From: Ceratorhiza oryzae-sativae
Lineage: Eukaryota > Basidiomycota > Agaricomycetes > Cantharellales > Ceratobasidiaceae
NCBI GenBank assembly: GCA_030998015.1
Contig: JARWMV010000244.1
Span: forward strand, 434,001-498,000
Direction of reading: 5' to 3'
DNA length: 64,000 nt
Shown here: one piece after another, positions 33,150 through 44,668 of the stretch
How positions within the stretch are numbered: the first letter of the stretch is position 1
Layout of the letters: each line of letters opens with the position of its first letter
Translations under genes and position numbers: made by a program
The notes under the pieces: generated by a model
What the model was told of the DNA's origin: nothing
Seen by the model: the letters and a program-made list of their open reading frames with translations, nothing else
The model's database searches: none

Positions 33150-36100
33150 TTACTTGAAAAGCACATTCAATTCTTCCATACGCCTGCTGGCTTGATCGGC
33201 CTTGGAGAGCTGGACACCGAGCGTCATGTTGGCCAACTCGATCTTGCGCTTCTGTACCTCGAGGAGTCTCGCCTCGATCGTGTTTTCGATGATGAGCTTG
33301 ATCGTCGTGACGGGCCGAGTTTGACCGAGACGGTGCTAGACAAAACTGGGTTTAGCAGTGGCGTTGACAAAAAAAACAAACCCGAATCACTCACGATTCG
33401 ATCGACAGCCTGGTTCTCAACCGCCGGGTTCCTACACGACGTAAAATGGTCAACTGGTAAATCGGGCGAAGACAAGGCTTCAAACAGACGTACCAGTAAG
33501 GATCCATAAGGTACACGCGACGTGCGGCAGTCAAATTCAAGCCCACACCACCCGCACGGAGCGAGACGAGCAACACTTCGCAGCTCGGGTCGGTCTTGAG
33601 GGCGTCCATGGCGCGAGAACGGTCCTCACGCTTCATCGTGCCATCAAGACGATTGAACCTTATCGCAGCCTCTTCTAACGCGTCCTCGATTCTTCAAGAA
33701 ACGAGTCAGCCCGATCCTGTCACACAAAACCCGACTTACTTGTCCAGCATACTAGTCCACTGCGAAAATACCACAGATTTGACCAGCCCATCGTCGACAA
33801 CGTTTCCGTCCTTGTCGACGCTCTGCACCTCGACGCTCGACGGGTCGTAATTGACCGAATACATGTTCGCGCGCGAAAACGGTAACAAGTCGTCAATCAG
33901 CGCCTTGATCTTGGTCGAGTGCTTTGCGCTCTGCAACGGACCACCCTTTTTCCTCGGCTCCTTTTTGGACCTGGATTTGCCTTCCTTTCCAGCCATCTGC
34001 TCTGCCGAAACCACCGCGTCGGGCGAGACCTGTATCGCATCGACCGTCGCGACAAGCACCGTCTGACAGACGCTGCACTGTTTTTGGGTATTGGGCAAAA
34101 CCTTGGGCCACCCCGGACACACGCTCGCGCGGAAACAGTCCATGCAAAACAAGTGTTGGCACCGAGTGACCACCGGGACCGGACCCGATGGGCTGTTTTG
34201 ACGCGTACCGGCCTGGGACTTGATACCCGCCGGACCGGCCGTCTTGGGCTTTCGACCCGGTCGTCGAGACTCGGCTTCGAGCACGTCGGCCTCGGTCGCG
34301 TCGGGCGGGGCGGAAGCAAGCTCAGTTTGGCATTCGACACACTGGGCCGTTCCGGAATCCCTCAGCACCGAAAACACCGCAGTCGCACGCGAGAGGTTCA
34401 GCCCTTCGTCCACAATCGCCTTGAGCACCGCATCATAATCCAACGGCGCAATCTCGTCTTTGCCCTTGACAAGTTCATAATGGTCGCAAATCTGCCGGAG
34501 GCGGAGAATCTTTTGCAAGATCCCAACATAGTTCTTCATGACCTGGTTCGTCTTGGACAGCTGCGTAAACTCGGCCTTGGATTGCGTAAAGTACGAGTCG
34601 TAGACTGCCTTTTCCTCGGGCTCGAATTGCAACAGCCTGAGCTCGTCTCGTCGGGGTGGAAGAGAGAGAATAGGTGTGCCGTCTTGTTTCTTGGTTTCCT
34701 TGGTTCGGCGGAGGGTAATCGACTTCATAATCGCTTGAAGACGCGCGATACCGAGTGGTTGACCAAACTTGGCCGGACCACCAATGAACTCGCTCCAGCC
34801 CTTGTCGTCAAACGGCTCCAGACGAATAAATTTGATGAGCGCAAAGACGTCATCGAGTTTGTTCTGGACGGGAGTACCAGTCAAACACAGTCGTCGATCA
34901 GCTACGAGATCGCAGCACGCTCGGCTACCGATCGTTGTAGGCTCTTTGATCGAGCTTTTTTTTTTTGCACACAAACATCAATAGGCGGCCCTGAAATAAG
35001 CGAGAACCAAAAAAACTCACTGGGCCTCGTCGAGCACGATCCTGAACCACTTGACACTCTGCAGAGGGCTCGTTGCCTCTGGTCCAACGGTAAACATCGC
35101 ACCAGGCTTCTTTCTCTTGACACCCTTTTTGACCTTTTTCCTCCCGCTCGCCCCACTGCTAATCACCTCTCCAAACTGATCAATCTCTTCAATCCCACCG
35201 TCACTGCTCCCGCTGTCGCTCCCATCATCATCGTCCTCGTCCTCGTCGTCTTCCTCCTGCACCTGCGCCTGGGCTTGTCTAATCGGCTCGAGACTCTTGA
35301 CCTGCCTCGAATACTCTACAGCCAGGGTGCTATACGTCGTAATCACCGCGTCGAAATCAGCCAAGTACGCAGGATCAGGTCTCCTCGACGGGCCATGATA
35401 CACATAGACCCTGATTCGCTCAGCCCCCGAATGCGGATTGCCGCTAATCATCGCATGGGGTTGGAAACCAGGCGCGCCGTTGGGCATCGGCTGAGCAGGC
35501 ATCACGGTTCCTCCGGCTGTGCCTCCCACAATCACCACCTCTCCGGCCCAATGGTCCCTGAATTGGTCTTCCCAGTTTGCGACCGTCGAGAGCGGGCACA
35601 CGATGAGCGTTGCGCGAGACGTCGTCTTGATCCTTGCGGCTCGCTGGGCATCTTCGAGCGCTGTGCGAGAGGGCTTGGCCTTGTCTTTGTCCTTGCCATT
35701 GCCGTTTAGAGGTGTAGAAGGCTGTTGAATGGATGCAGAAGACGAGGCAGATTTGGAAGAGGGCATAACAGCAGGCACGCCCCAGACACTTCCAGCAAAA
35801 TGAGCGGCAGTAAACGGGGTGGATGGCGTCGTAGGTGTAGCCGGTACAGGTTTGGGAACAGGATTGTGGACAGACGCTACGCCAAAGGCTCGGGAAGACG
35901 GTAATGTGCGCGCAATGAGCGATACGACGCTGATCGTCTTTCCGAGACCCATCTAGACCAGACCAAAAGTATATCACGTGAATGGTATGCTCCGCGCAGG
36001 TGATAGTTCTGATACTCACGTCGTCTGCGAGTATCGTGCCCCGGCACTCTGTTGGCTCTTTACGGGTCTCCTTCTGGGTAACAATGTTATAGTACACCGT

Positions 36101-37559
36101 CCGGCCTTTGGAATCTTTGCGTGTCGTCCAGAGTGAGCCTGAACGGCTCTTTGGCGCCTTGAGTTCTCCTTCACGTTCCAGGAGAAACGTGAGCGCCTCT
36201 TTCTGGTGCGGGTATAGCCGCGTGGCGACATTTGGACCTTTTTCACTGGTCAGCTGAAAATCTCGGTGAGGTCATCTGGACATACCAGCTTCCGATTGTT
36301 CCAAATCGTCTCCGCTCATCAAACTCTTGAAAACCTCCTCGACCTGACTGCGTTGTATCTCCACACTCGTGCCCGTTGCCGTACCCGCGTGGTTCCATCG
36401 GCCAGGAGCCGAACTGCTTCCCAAAGTGGATTTCATCCGATAACCGCCAGGAGGAGGGTTGTGTGGATTTTCGTATGGGGGGTTATCTCGGTGGTCAGCA
36501 GGGTTGTAGGGTATGGAAGGATGCTCTAGCATCAAGGACGCATTAGAGAGATGTTGGGATATAGTAGGAACATTTCCGCGGGGCGTGAACAAGAGTATCT
36601 TGAGCGGGAGAATAGAAGGCTGTGTGGTAAAATGAGGGATAAAATGAGGTTTAGCATATGACAATGAGTGCAGACGAGACGTAAAGCGATATACGCACGT
36701 TCTCGGAACCCTTCAACACTCTCGCCTCGTTCCGAATCAACCCTCGCTCCATCAATGGCGCAAGCACATTCGCAGCCTTTTGATCAACAACACCAAAATC
36801 CTCGCCCGGGCCAGCAGCAGTTGTGGGGCTCGCGATGTTTATTGTCTGATCGCCGCTGGTACCACCCATCCGCTTTTTGGATGCATCGTATCTAAGCTTG
36901 ACCGTGCACGTCGCGGGCATGCTGGCCGTCGCAGGAGTGGCGTCCGAGGCGGTGTTTGATGGTGCGAGATATCGAATGGGATAGAGAATGAGAGCTGTGA
37001 CCGAGAGCTCGCCAATACACATGACGGTGCGGCTGTCTTGCTTGGCTGTGGATGTCGAAGTAGAGGGTGCTGCATTTGTTGTTGTTGTGCTCGGAGAGGA
37101 TGCAGGTGCAGGAGTCGTGGGGAGATTGGCAGGGGGCGAGGGTGTAGCTGTCAAGTCTATAGCCGAATTCTTGTGGATCCCAGTTACCCACCCAGTCGAC
37201 TGTTGTGTTACCTGCGGTTGCACTACGGGCGGGTACCCAGCGGGGGGGACTGCATAGTACGGAGTTGCGTACGTTGGATATCCAGGCGCTCCGCCGGGCG
37301 GTGGGTACTGCGCATAGGCCTGGGGGTGTGTCCACTGCGCATAGTGCGTCGGCTGGGCTGTCCAACCTGGAGGTGCGCCGTTGGCAGGTGTGGCTGCGGG
37401 TGCTGGCGTGGCTGGCGCTGGTGTAGCAGTTGCCACTGGCGGCGGAGCAGGCTGGGAGGACAGAGTCCCGGTGCGTTGTCGTTTGGCGCCGCGCTCGTCC
37501 TGGGCAGACGACCACTCGTCGTCGACGGTCAGGTCGATCGGCTGGGCCACGGTCGACAT
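33150..37559 (-). CDS. HLTF/RAD5-family SNF2 helicase with RING finger
   Basis: Nuclear DNA translocase and probable E3 ubiquitin ligase of the post-replication repair (error-free damage bypass) branch. N-terminus MSTVAQPIDLTVDDEW is followed by Pro/Ala/Thr-rich sequence and a HIRAN-like block (CIGELSVTALILYPIRYL, about 36,990). The helicase half starts 'YPHQKEALTFLLERE'. It has P-loop MGLGKTISVV (35,930-35,952), a DEAH box split by an intron (VLDEA at about 35,020, completed as H then SIKEP near 34,950), LTGTPVQNKL, and the C-terminal helicase blocks 'LLVSLRAGGVGLNLTAA' and 'HRLGQTRPVTTIKLIIENTI'. It ends EELNVLFK-stop at 33,150-33,152. The RING lies between the two halves: CVEC (34,33x), CQHLFCMDC (34,14x-34,16x), CSVC (34,07x). 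This order (HIRAN, split SNF2 with internal RING) is diagnostic. The RING carries a long insert (see findings). Confidence 0.85.
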
Positions 37560-38380
37560 GCTCACTGAAAAACACGATCAGCATTGCGCTCGTCGATTCA
37601 GCCGACCGATCGACTGACACAATTAAATAGAATAAATCGAACAGACAGTCGTAAACTGGCGCGCCAACGCCCGTCAGCGTGTGTGGTTGGTGTGCGTGGC
37701 CCGACCTACAGGTGTCTCGCAGGGGCAGTCGTGGCGCAGACTAGGCTACGAGCCGACTTCAAAATTGGCAGACCTGGTCACGTGGACCGTGGGGGGAATC
37801 GCTGATCCTCGCAGCGACGGCCAGTTTTTATGCGCTAATTGAACACATGACTCATCCCGTGACTAAGCGGGGGGCAGTACCAATCGCCGAGCTCTTCCCC
37901 GCCCATGCGCGCCTCTTGGAGGCGAGATGATCCCCGCCTGGCGTCTAATTGTTGCGCCCTATCGGCCAGGCGGTTTCACAGATTTTTCTCCAAACCCTAT
38001 CTGTGTGATTTGGGCCTACTCTATGCCACCTTCGAGTTGAACACCAGCTAAAAATCTGGCCTACAGCCTAGCCTGTATCAAGTTATCCCAGCCCCGCGGT
38101 TTTCTACCCGTGGATTTTGCGTCGTATTTCGGGCCCAGCGCTGAAGAGTGGAGGTAGTCCAACCCACAAACGCTGACAAACCCCAGACGGATGCCCCCAC
38201 CCGCAGCTCTCGGCACGCCGAGCAACTTATCTACAGCGGCCAACCCGGTGTACCTCTCACAAACAACCAGCTGCCCAAAAATGTGCATACACGGCTAGAA
38301 TTGCCGTTCCACAAAAGCCATCTTGGCGTCATTTGATATTCGCCAGCTCGGGGCTGCTTGTGTTCTGACTCGGACTCACT
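37560..38380. other. Upstream region of the HLTF-like gene
   Basis: About 820 bp, no gene seen. GC-rich next to the helicase gene, then mixed. It should contain the helicase promoter. Confidence 0.4.
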
Positions 38381-38596
38381 ATGCTATACATATGCCTCAT
38401 GGTCCATCTAATGAGTCTTGTGGCATTTACGTTCTTGGTAGCGAGGGCGTTTGCTGCAGTTGACTCGACTCCGATCCCAGCACAGGACACCCAGAACGCC
38501 CATAACGTCGATCGGGGAATCTCATGCAATTTGACATGTAAGTATTATGAGAGCTTTATCTCCAAGGTTTCCCTACATACAAACAAATGTAGTTAG
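38381..38596 (+). CDS. Possible small secreted Cys-containing peptide
   Basis: A 71-codon frame starts at an ATG, with a hydrophobic N-terminus resembling a signal peptide (MSLVAFTFLVARAFAA from the third Met) and a predicted cleavage after the Ala run. The short mature part ends in three Cys (ISCNLTCK and HTNKCS). A strong 5' splice-site word (gtaagt) lies within the frame after NLT, so the real product may instead be spliced into unknown downstream sequence. No family recognised. It could be a secreted effector-like peptide or a chance frame. Confidence 0.3.
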   Translation: MLYICLMVHLMSLVAFTFLVARAFAAVDSTPIPAQDTQNAHNVDRGISCNLTCKYYESFISKVSLHTNKCS

Positions 38597-40585
38597 CTAA
38601 TACTTGGAGTCCCAGGGCGCACCTGGATAAATAACACCAAATACATGAGGAGACTCCCGCAAACGACGAAATGAGCAATTCTCTATTGACAGCGGACTCA
38701 GGAGCACCGATAAAAATATACAAGAAATGCTTAGCATAGTCAAAGAGACAGTAACTCCTTGACGCACAGGGTGCGTTTGTTCTTGTCGCTCAGCAGAGTA
38801 TATGCATGCCTCGTTGATATCTCCACATGTACTTTACGAGGTTCGCTTATTGAAGAGATCACTAGCAATCTCTATCAGTTCGTTCTATTTTTCCCTATTT
38901 TTCCCTATTATTACCAGAAGCGATCCGTCTCTGGGCCGTTGACCTTGCTAGGGGTGGGTCATCGATTCTGGCAATATAATAAAACATGGTGTTGTCCCCG
39001 GAAGAGAACGAATGAGTCTGTGGATCAAAGCAAGTGCATCCATAGTGTACACACGCGCACCGGGGGACACCCTTCAGTGCCCTCCGCGGTACTGCGCGTA
39101 ATCGCCCCGCGACAACAAGGTCAGTAGCTGGTTACGACCATTTTAGCGATCTCCCCAGCTATGATCATGTGAACTGACCTCTTCATTGTGAAACAAGTTG
39201 AGTAGATCATACAGCTTACTGGGTAAATAATTCTAAATGCGGCTAGTGTCACCTAGAAAAGCAGTAACCACTTCTCGGATGGTCATGTTTAATCCAACAA
39301 GGAGGTCATGGTTTACGTCTTGGCTAACATCCTCAGAATTTCGCCTCCGTTAACTAGTACTAACGGGGATATTAGAGTTAAACGTAAAGCCCAATAGGTG
39401 GCTGCTGGGCAAAACTAGCGAGCCGCACGTTACACGTGAGCAGTTGCTGTCACCGCTGGATCAATGGGGTATCGAAGCAACAGCCTATATAAAAAAGTAC
39501 GGGCGAATGTTTGAGGACTATTGGAAGCGTGATTATGTGTTGAATACATGCACTAGATTATCGTTGACACATCTGAATGTTCCAGATCAAAGCCATCGGT
39601 CCGACCTAATCACGTCTCTTGCGATCTTTGAATATGCATACGATTCTTAGGGTCTTATTTTGTTCGCTGGGCTAGTTGACGCTGCGAAAACACCATAATA
39701 AATTGATGACAGTCTACCAACATTTACTCAATCTGAATTTGAAAACAAATGAGTCGCGATCCTCCCCCCCACACGCCGCTAAAGTCTGGAATGGGTTTCT
39801 CTAGTTCCTTCAAGTTTTCCTCCCTCGGAAATTCGGCTCTTATACTTGCACCTTGGAGTGCCTCGCAGTGGGGTTCAGCTTCATCCCAGACCGCACCAAA
39901 CACTGTCGAGCAGCATCCATACACAGCCATATGGTAGCAGTGGTGGTCGGGTTAGACTTGGTTCGCGTCGTCATCTACCGTCGAGACTACTCGATGTTCG
40001 GTTTTTACATAGCCAGGCTGCCTGTTATCAATACCAAGTTCAAACACTATCGACATCCGAGGTAAATGTACGTTTGGTACGATTGTTGTACGGTCAGCAT
40101 CGAGCTACTGGATTTCTTGCGGTTCGTGGGCTGCAGAGTGGTGACGAAGGTAGTGCTAGGAGATATCGGAGCCGCGATAGAACTCGTGTGAATCGGAATG
40201 GCTGCGTCGATTGATACTTGGAATTCCGTGGCCTGGGGAGCCACCCCAGGTGAGGGCTGAATCCCGACCTAATCCGCCTAACATTTCCGAGTCGCGCACA
40301 AGAACAAAATGAGAAAACACGCCTACACACACACAAGACTTGGAGAATCCGCGCACAGCTTTGTAGACCTAGTATTGTGACGAATAGGCATTGCATCCAA
40401 AACCGTTTGCCAGTGTTCTTGATAGAAGAACACGCGCATTAAGTAGGGTAACGAGGTTGGGTGGTGGTGGTGGGGGTTTTCCCCTAGCTATCCACAACCA
40501 AGAGCCAAATCCTTGTACGTTCCGACTAAGATACAAGGTGCCACCATGGGGAACGGATACCGATTTTGTGCTGTGAAACACTGCC
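38597..40585. other. Region with scattered short open frames, no gene supported
   Basis: About 2 kb. Plus-strand frames near 39,444-39,650 and 39,749-40,214 have mixed codon use but no domain and no consistent splice chain. They may be remnants of a degenerate gene. No repeat or transposon termini recognised. Confidence 0.35.
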
Positions 40586-41020
40586 CAGAAGCCTTGGCCA
40601 AGACTCGCTCCGACGGATAGTCAGTATGCATATATCCTCAATGTCGAGGGATGGAGTAGATCGGACGCATATGCGATGCTACTAGCCGGGATTCGTATCC
40701 ATGGCCGCGGCGTGGGTTCCATTAAAGAGGATTCCGATACGAACAGCTACGGTTGCGGTTTCCGTGTCTTCCCCCCAAGTGCTTACTCCATCGTCAGTGA
40801 GCTTCTTCATAGTGAAGCCACATATATTGATACTCGGATAGGCCTTGAGGGTAGAGTACTATCTGAAATGAGCATCATTGGTCCTCTGTCTGCGAAAGCT
40901 CTTGGTGCCTACAAGGAGGGCCGATTTGCCATAATCACATCCATCTTGCACATGTTATCCAGGGTAGGGGCTCCCAACGCGCGTGCTACTTCCTCTGGAT
41001 CGCAAGTCAATGGTAGTTAA
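40586..41020 (+). CDS. Unassigned open frame (possible terminal exon)
   Basis: Open for about 145 codons in one frame and ending at 41,020. The first ATG is at 40,676, but the frame reads back without a stop through 'YAYILNVEGWSRSDAYAM'. It contains RIHGRGVGSIKEDSDTNS, 'GCGFRVFPPSAYSIVSELL' and 'KALGAYKEGRFAIITSILHM'. I do not recognise the family. Composition looks more protein-like than neighbouring frames, but no upstream exon could be joined with confidence, so it may be the last exon of a decayed or unrecognised gene. Confidence 0.3.
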   Translation, partial: QKPWPRLAPTDSQYAYILNVEGWSRSDAYAMLLAGIRIHGRGVGSIKEDSDTNSYGCGFRVFPPSAYSIVSELLHSEATYIDTRIGLEGRVLSEMSIIGPLSAKALGAYKEGRFAIITSILHMLSRVGAPNARATSSGSQVNGS

Positions 41021-42396
41021 TTGAAGGGAAGACTGATTTGGCCGCCATCTGTAATTCACCTGGAGAGATGGTGACTAGGCGGCGGAGCAAAGGTGTGCAT
41101 ATGCACGTGCAGGTTTGCTGATACAAAAACGAAGAAGGCCGGGCAGTTGAAAAGTACAGACATGGTTGTTCCAGGGTTATCATGTGCCCAGCGGTTGGAG
41201 GTGTCCCTATTGACTTGTTTTTCAAAATTATGGGTGCACTGCTAACCTCTTCGGGTGTATCTTTCTCGTTACGGGTGTAGGTCATCAGTGCTTTCTTTTC
41301 AAGACAATCGTCGCTTAAACTTAGCCAATACATACTACTGCTATGAACTGGAGCTATTACTGGAGGCCCTTCACGAAACTGGAGAGGTATATTAGCTGCA
41401 AAAACACATATAGGAGCTCATCATAAGTGTTCCATAGCTTCGATCTCCCAACATATGATCTTTGATCAGCTCTGCAAACAGCCCCTTCGCGTAGGCCTTG
41501 CAGAGACATGGTACTAGCCATTTACACCTCGAATGGTCTGAAATAAACCTTAAAAATTGAGATGCCATCGACTAAGACAGTCTTTGACGAGAACTTCGAA
41601 GAGGCGAGCAGCATTAAGCCACCCCTCTCGAGATGAAGAAAATAAACTAGTTCCATTAGATTCCTGTGTGCTCCCCGCGATTGCTTGAAGAATATTTTTA
41701 TCAAATTACGTCTCAAATGAGGGATCAACGGTTCCAGTGGCTAATTCTATCGGAGTGCATTTGTTAGAATTACTATCTTTGTTCGTTCATGTATGCGGAG
41801 GCTTTGTAGCTGTTTACGCTTTTCTTGATTTCGTAAGCCTCTAAGACAAAATTTCTCTCCTTAGCCCTATAACTCCGTAGTTGAGCTAAGTATATACATT
41901 AATAGCCCCCCCCCCCCCCGAAACTCCCCTGCGCAAGAGCATTGCCATTAACGACAAGGATCCGAGTGTCCGGTGCAAGAGCATCACCACGTGCCAGTTA
42001 AGCGCTCGTAATATCTTTGGAGCCCACAGCGAGTTCATTACTCTGAACTTGGACCTATTCCACCACAGAAGGTTCGCCCAAACAAACTCCTTGTGATAGG
42101 GCTTGAGACATAAAAATATGGGGACTCATTTGACTAAATTGATTTCCCTAGAACCACCTCAAGTCCATCACTATTGTATCGAGAGGCTAATTTCCAACAT
42201 TGCATCACGACTCGGTATATTGCGCTGACGTTCGATTTGCGTCACACATACACTTCAACCCCGCTCCACGCCAAGATTTGCTCGTACCGCTCCTAGGGGC
42301 TATTAGAGGGTGCTCCGTGATCACCTCGAGTACTTTCGGCATATCATATCTTCCCTGGCTTCTTTACTATCTATCACTGGCTCTGGTTTATGCACC
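41021..42396. other. Intergenic region with C homopolymer
   Basis: About 1.4 kb with no gene seen. A run of about 14 C lies at 41,906-41,919. The last 300 bases include the promoter of the first MYND gene. Confidence 0.4.
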
Positions 42397-44194
42397 ATGT
42401 CGATTGCTCAACAAATATGGGAGGCGCAATCTATCATTGAAAACATCACCGATCGCAGCTTCGTTACATTCAATACTTTCCAAACTGCGATTTCCATGAC
42501 TCGCAACCCTAACAACCTTGTCGCTTTTGCCCGAAGCGATTTGGTCGAATCATGCATGCGTATATTACGCGCTGAATCAAGTGGGATGTCCAACCTCGAA
42601 TACAAACTAGCGTGCATACAAGTGTTGTCTATTGGTTTGCTGGTACTATTCCTGGGGGCCGATGTGGACGAATTCATCAACATCGCCGTTAAGCAGTGTG
42701 AAGAGGGGCGTGATGGCTTGAATTACCTTGGAGAATATATCTATCATCTTGAGATTCAAGAATTAGCGGATACGGATGGGGTTCCTGATCGATCCTTAAC
42801 AGACATAGCACATGGAATATCAACCGAGGACGCAAGATGGCTTATAGGATTTATGTACTCTCATAGGAAGGCCATACTCGAAGCTCAGATCGACAATCCA
42901 AGAGCGTTGCAGGGGGTTACTGGTCTACTTTACACGCTGCTATATCGAGCTTCGTGGGTTATTAGGTGGGCTTCAGTTTTATTGTGTAAAATGTACTAAA
43001 AATATGCTTCTTAGGGACAAGAGGTTATCTTTGCGACTACGCGACTTGTTTTGTCGTTTCGCTTTGATCTGTCGGGGTTCAGACTTCGAGTCCAACGAGG
43101 AAGTTTTGATTTTTTTGGCGATCGATGCCTTCGAACGTGCCCCTGTGGAGGGGTTTGAATCTGAACGAAACAGGCCAGTTGATTTGACGGACATGAAAAC
43201 TATAGTGGAAATGTATGCTAAGCGAGTCACTTTTGTTTCATACAAGCCCCCTCCTCTTAGTGGGTGCAACGAACTATTGCGATGGGTTATCATTGGTCTC
43301 AAGACGACGGTATCGTTCCAGCATATGTTTGCTGAGGTTGTTGAAGCTGCCATCAGCCGTTTGTGGTGTGGCTTAGAAAGCTTGGATGAGGTTGGCCCGT
43401 TTGACAGTACTGTGAGAAGGTCAAGCCTCCTGGAGACATTTCATCACGTATAGTAAGTTGTATAGCATGATACTGTCAGTCCTTCGATTTCATGACTTAC
43501 GCTGGATAATGCTCAGTATAGTCCTGGCGGAAGAAGGCATAGCAAATAAAGACAAAATGCGGCTCATTCGGGTCATAGTCGATGGGGATTGGATAGACCT
43601 TTTTGGCCGAGTGATGCTGCTTGGAGCTTATGATGGGCCAACGGATGAGAATGAGGACATACTGGGTATGTCAAAACATGCTATGCCAGCCTGCGCTGCC
43701 GACGATTTACTTAGGTCAGTCGATGGATATGCTAAAAGAGAAGAGACGAGTGGTCTGCACAACAGGTATCGCGATATTTAAGCTCTGGAGCCCGGATCCT
43801 GAGGCCTTGGACCAAATGTTTGACGTTTGGCAAAAAACCCTTGCACACCTTAGAGTCCTCGGGGCTTTATATATGCGAGAGAAGCGGGCGTTTCTTCAAT
43901 ACCTGGTATTGTGCGAAACCGAGTGGGTTGCATTAGGGCGACTCTTGGGCTTTGAGGACTATCTCAAGCAGAAACCGAACGAGTGCAGATATCCAAGGTG
44001 TGCGGTTGCACACTTCAAGCCCACACCAGAACTCTGTGCAAGGTGTAGAAGAGCAGCGTACGGGGACAGAGAGTGTCAAGCAGCGTAAGCTCCGGTATAC
44101 TTGGTGGTCTGTCTGCCGAAACACTGATTGTCCCATTATAAGCCACTGGTCGTACTACCTACGGCCACACCACGAAGTATGTCGGCGCTTTTGA
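42397..44194 (+). CDS. MYND-type zinc-finger protein, paralogue 1
   Basis: Protein of about 530 residues. A long helical N-terminal part of unknown function starts MSIAQQIWEAQSIIENIT and includes 'TAISMTRNPNNLVAF' and 'GVTGLLYTLLYRASW'. A C-terminal MYND-like finger follows: C-RYPR-C-AVAHFKPTPEL-C-AR-C-RRAAYGDRE-C-Q, then after an intron AHWSYYLRPHHEVC. MYND fingers bind short proline-rich peptides; proteins of this layout are common and expanded in agaricomycetes, with no known role. Introns are near 42,965-43,015, 43,453-43,515, 43,664-43,790 and 44,086-44,145. One zinc ligand is Gly instead of Cys (YG where YC is usual). It forms a tandem pair with the next gene, same strand, about 475 bp apart, with matching exon order. 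Confidence 0.75.
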
Positions 44195-44668
44195 ATAATT
44201 AAATTTAAATGTGGCACAGTTGTGAAATAGTTCATTTTATAATCTCATGAACTAGAGCTATTCGATTTGATGTCATGCACCATTCTCATCTAGGTTTTCA
44301 AAACGTGCTACAAGGGACCCGACCCATGTTGAAAATCTCTTCAAATTTTAAACAGCGTGGTCGATTTTTGCTCATTTTGAGTTCCAGATATTAGCCATCG
44401 GAGTAGCCACCAGTGCCAGTGGCCCTCATATCGGCATGTGCCCGAAGGCGGTGCTGTCTAATATTCTTTTTCTATCTCCGAACCCTAGAGCGATTTCCGC
44501 GACGAGGTCACGACCTGATATTTGAGCACCACAGCACTCTTGCTAATACGTACTCACCCACCTGATCACCACCTAACGCAGTAATTATTCGACGCGGTTC
44601 TACGTTTCTAGTAGTCTCGTCAGTCGTATTCACTGTTTTTGGCGGAGCTGCCTTCACTCGTCACCACG
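44195..44668. other. Spacer between MYND paralogues
   Basis: About 470 bp holding the 3' end of paralogue 1 and the promoter of paralogue 2. AT-rich first half; nothing else recognised. Confidence 0.45.

Noticed and set aside
35000..35040. A non-canonical DEAQ box in the helicase
   Set aside because: It appears only if the intron is ignored. Splicing to the acceptor before ctcgatcaaag completes a normal DEAH followed by SIKEP.
33919..35709. A plus-strand open frame of almost 600 codons
   Set aside because: It is exactly antisense to the HLTF-like helicase, whose conserved motifs are on the other strand. The long frame is a by-product of GC-rich third positions.
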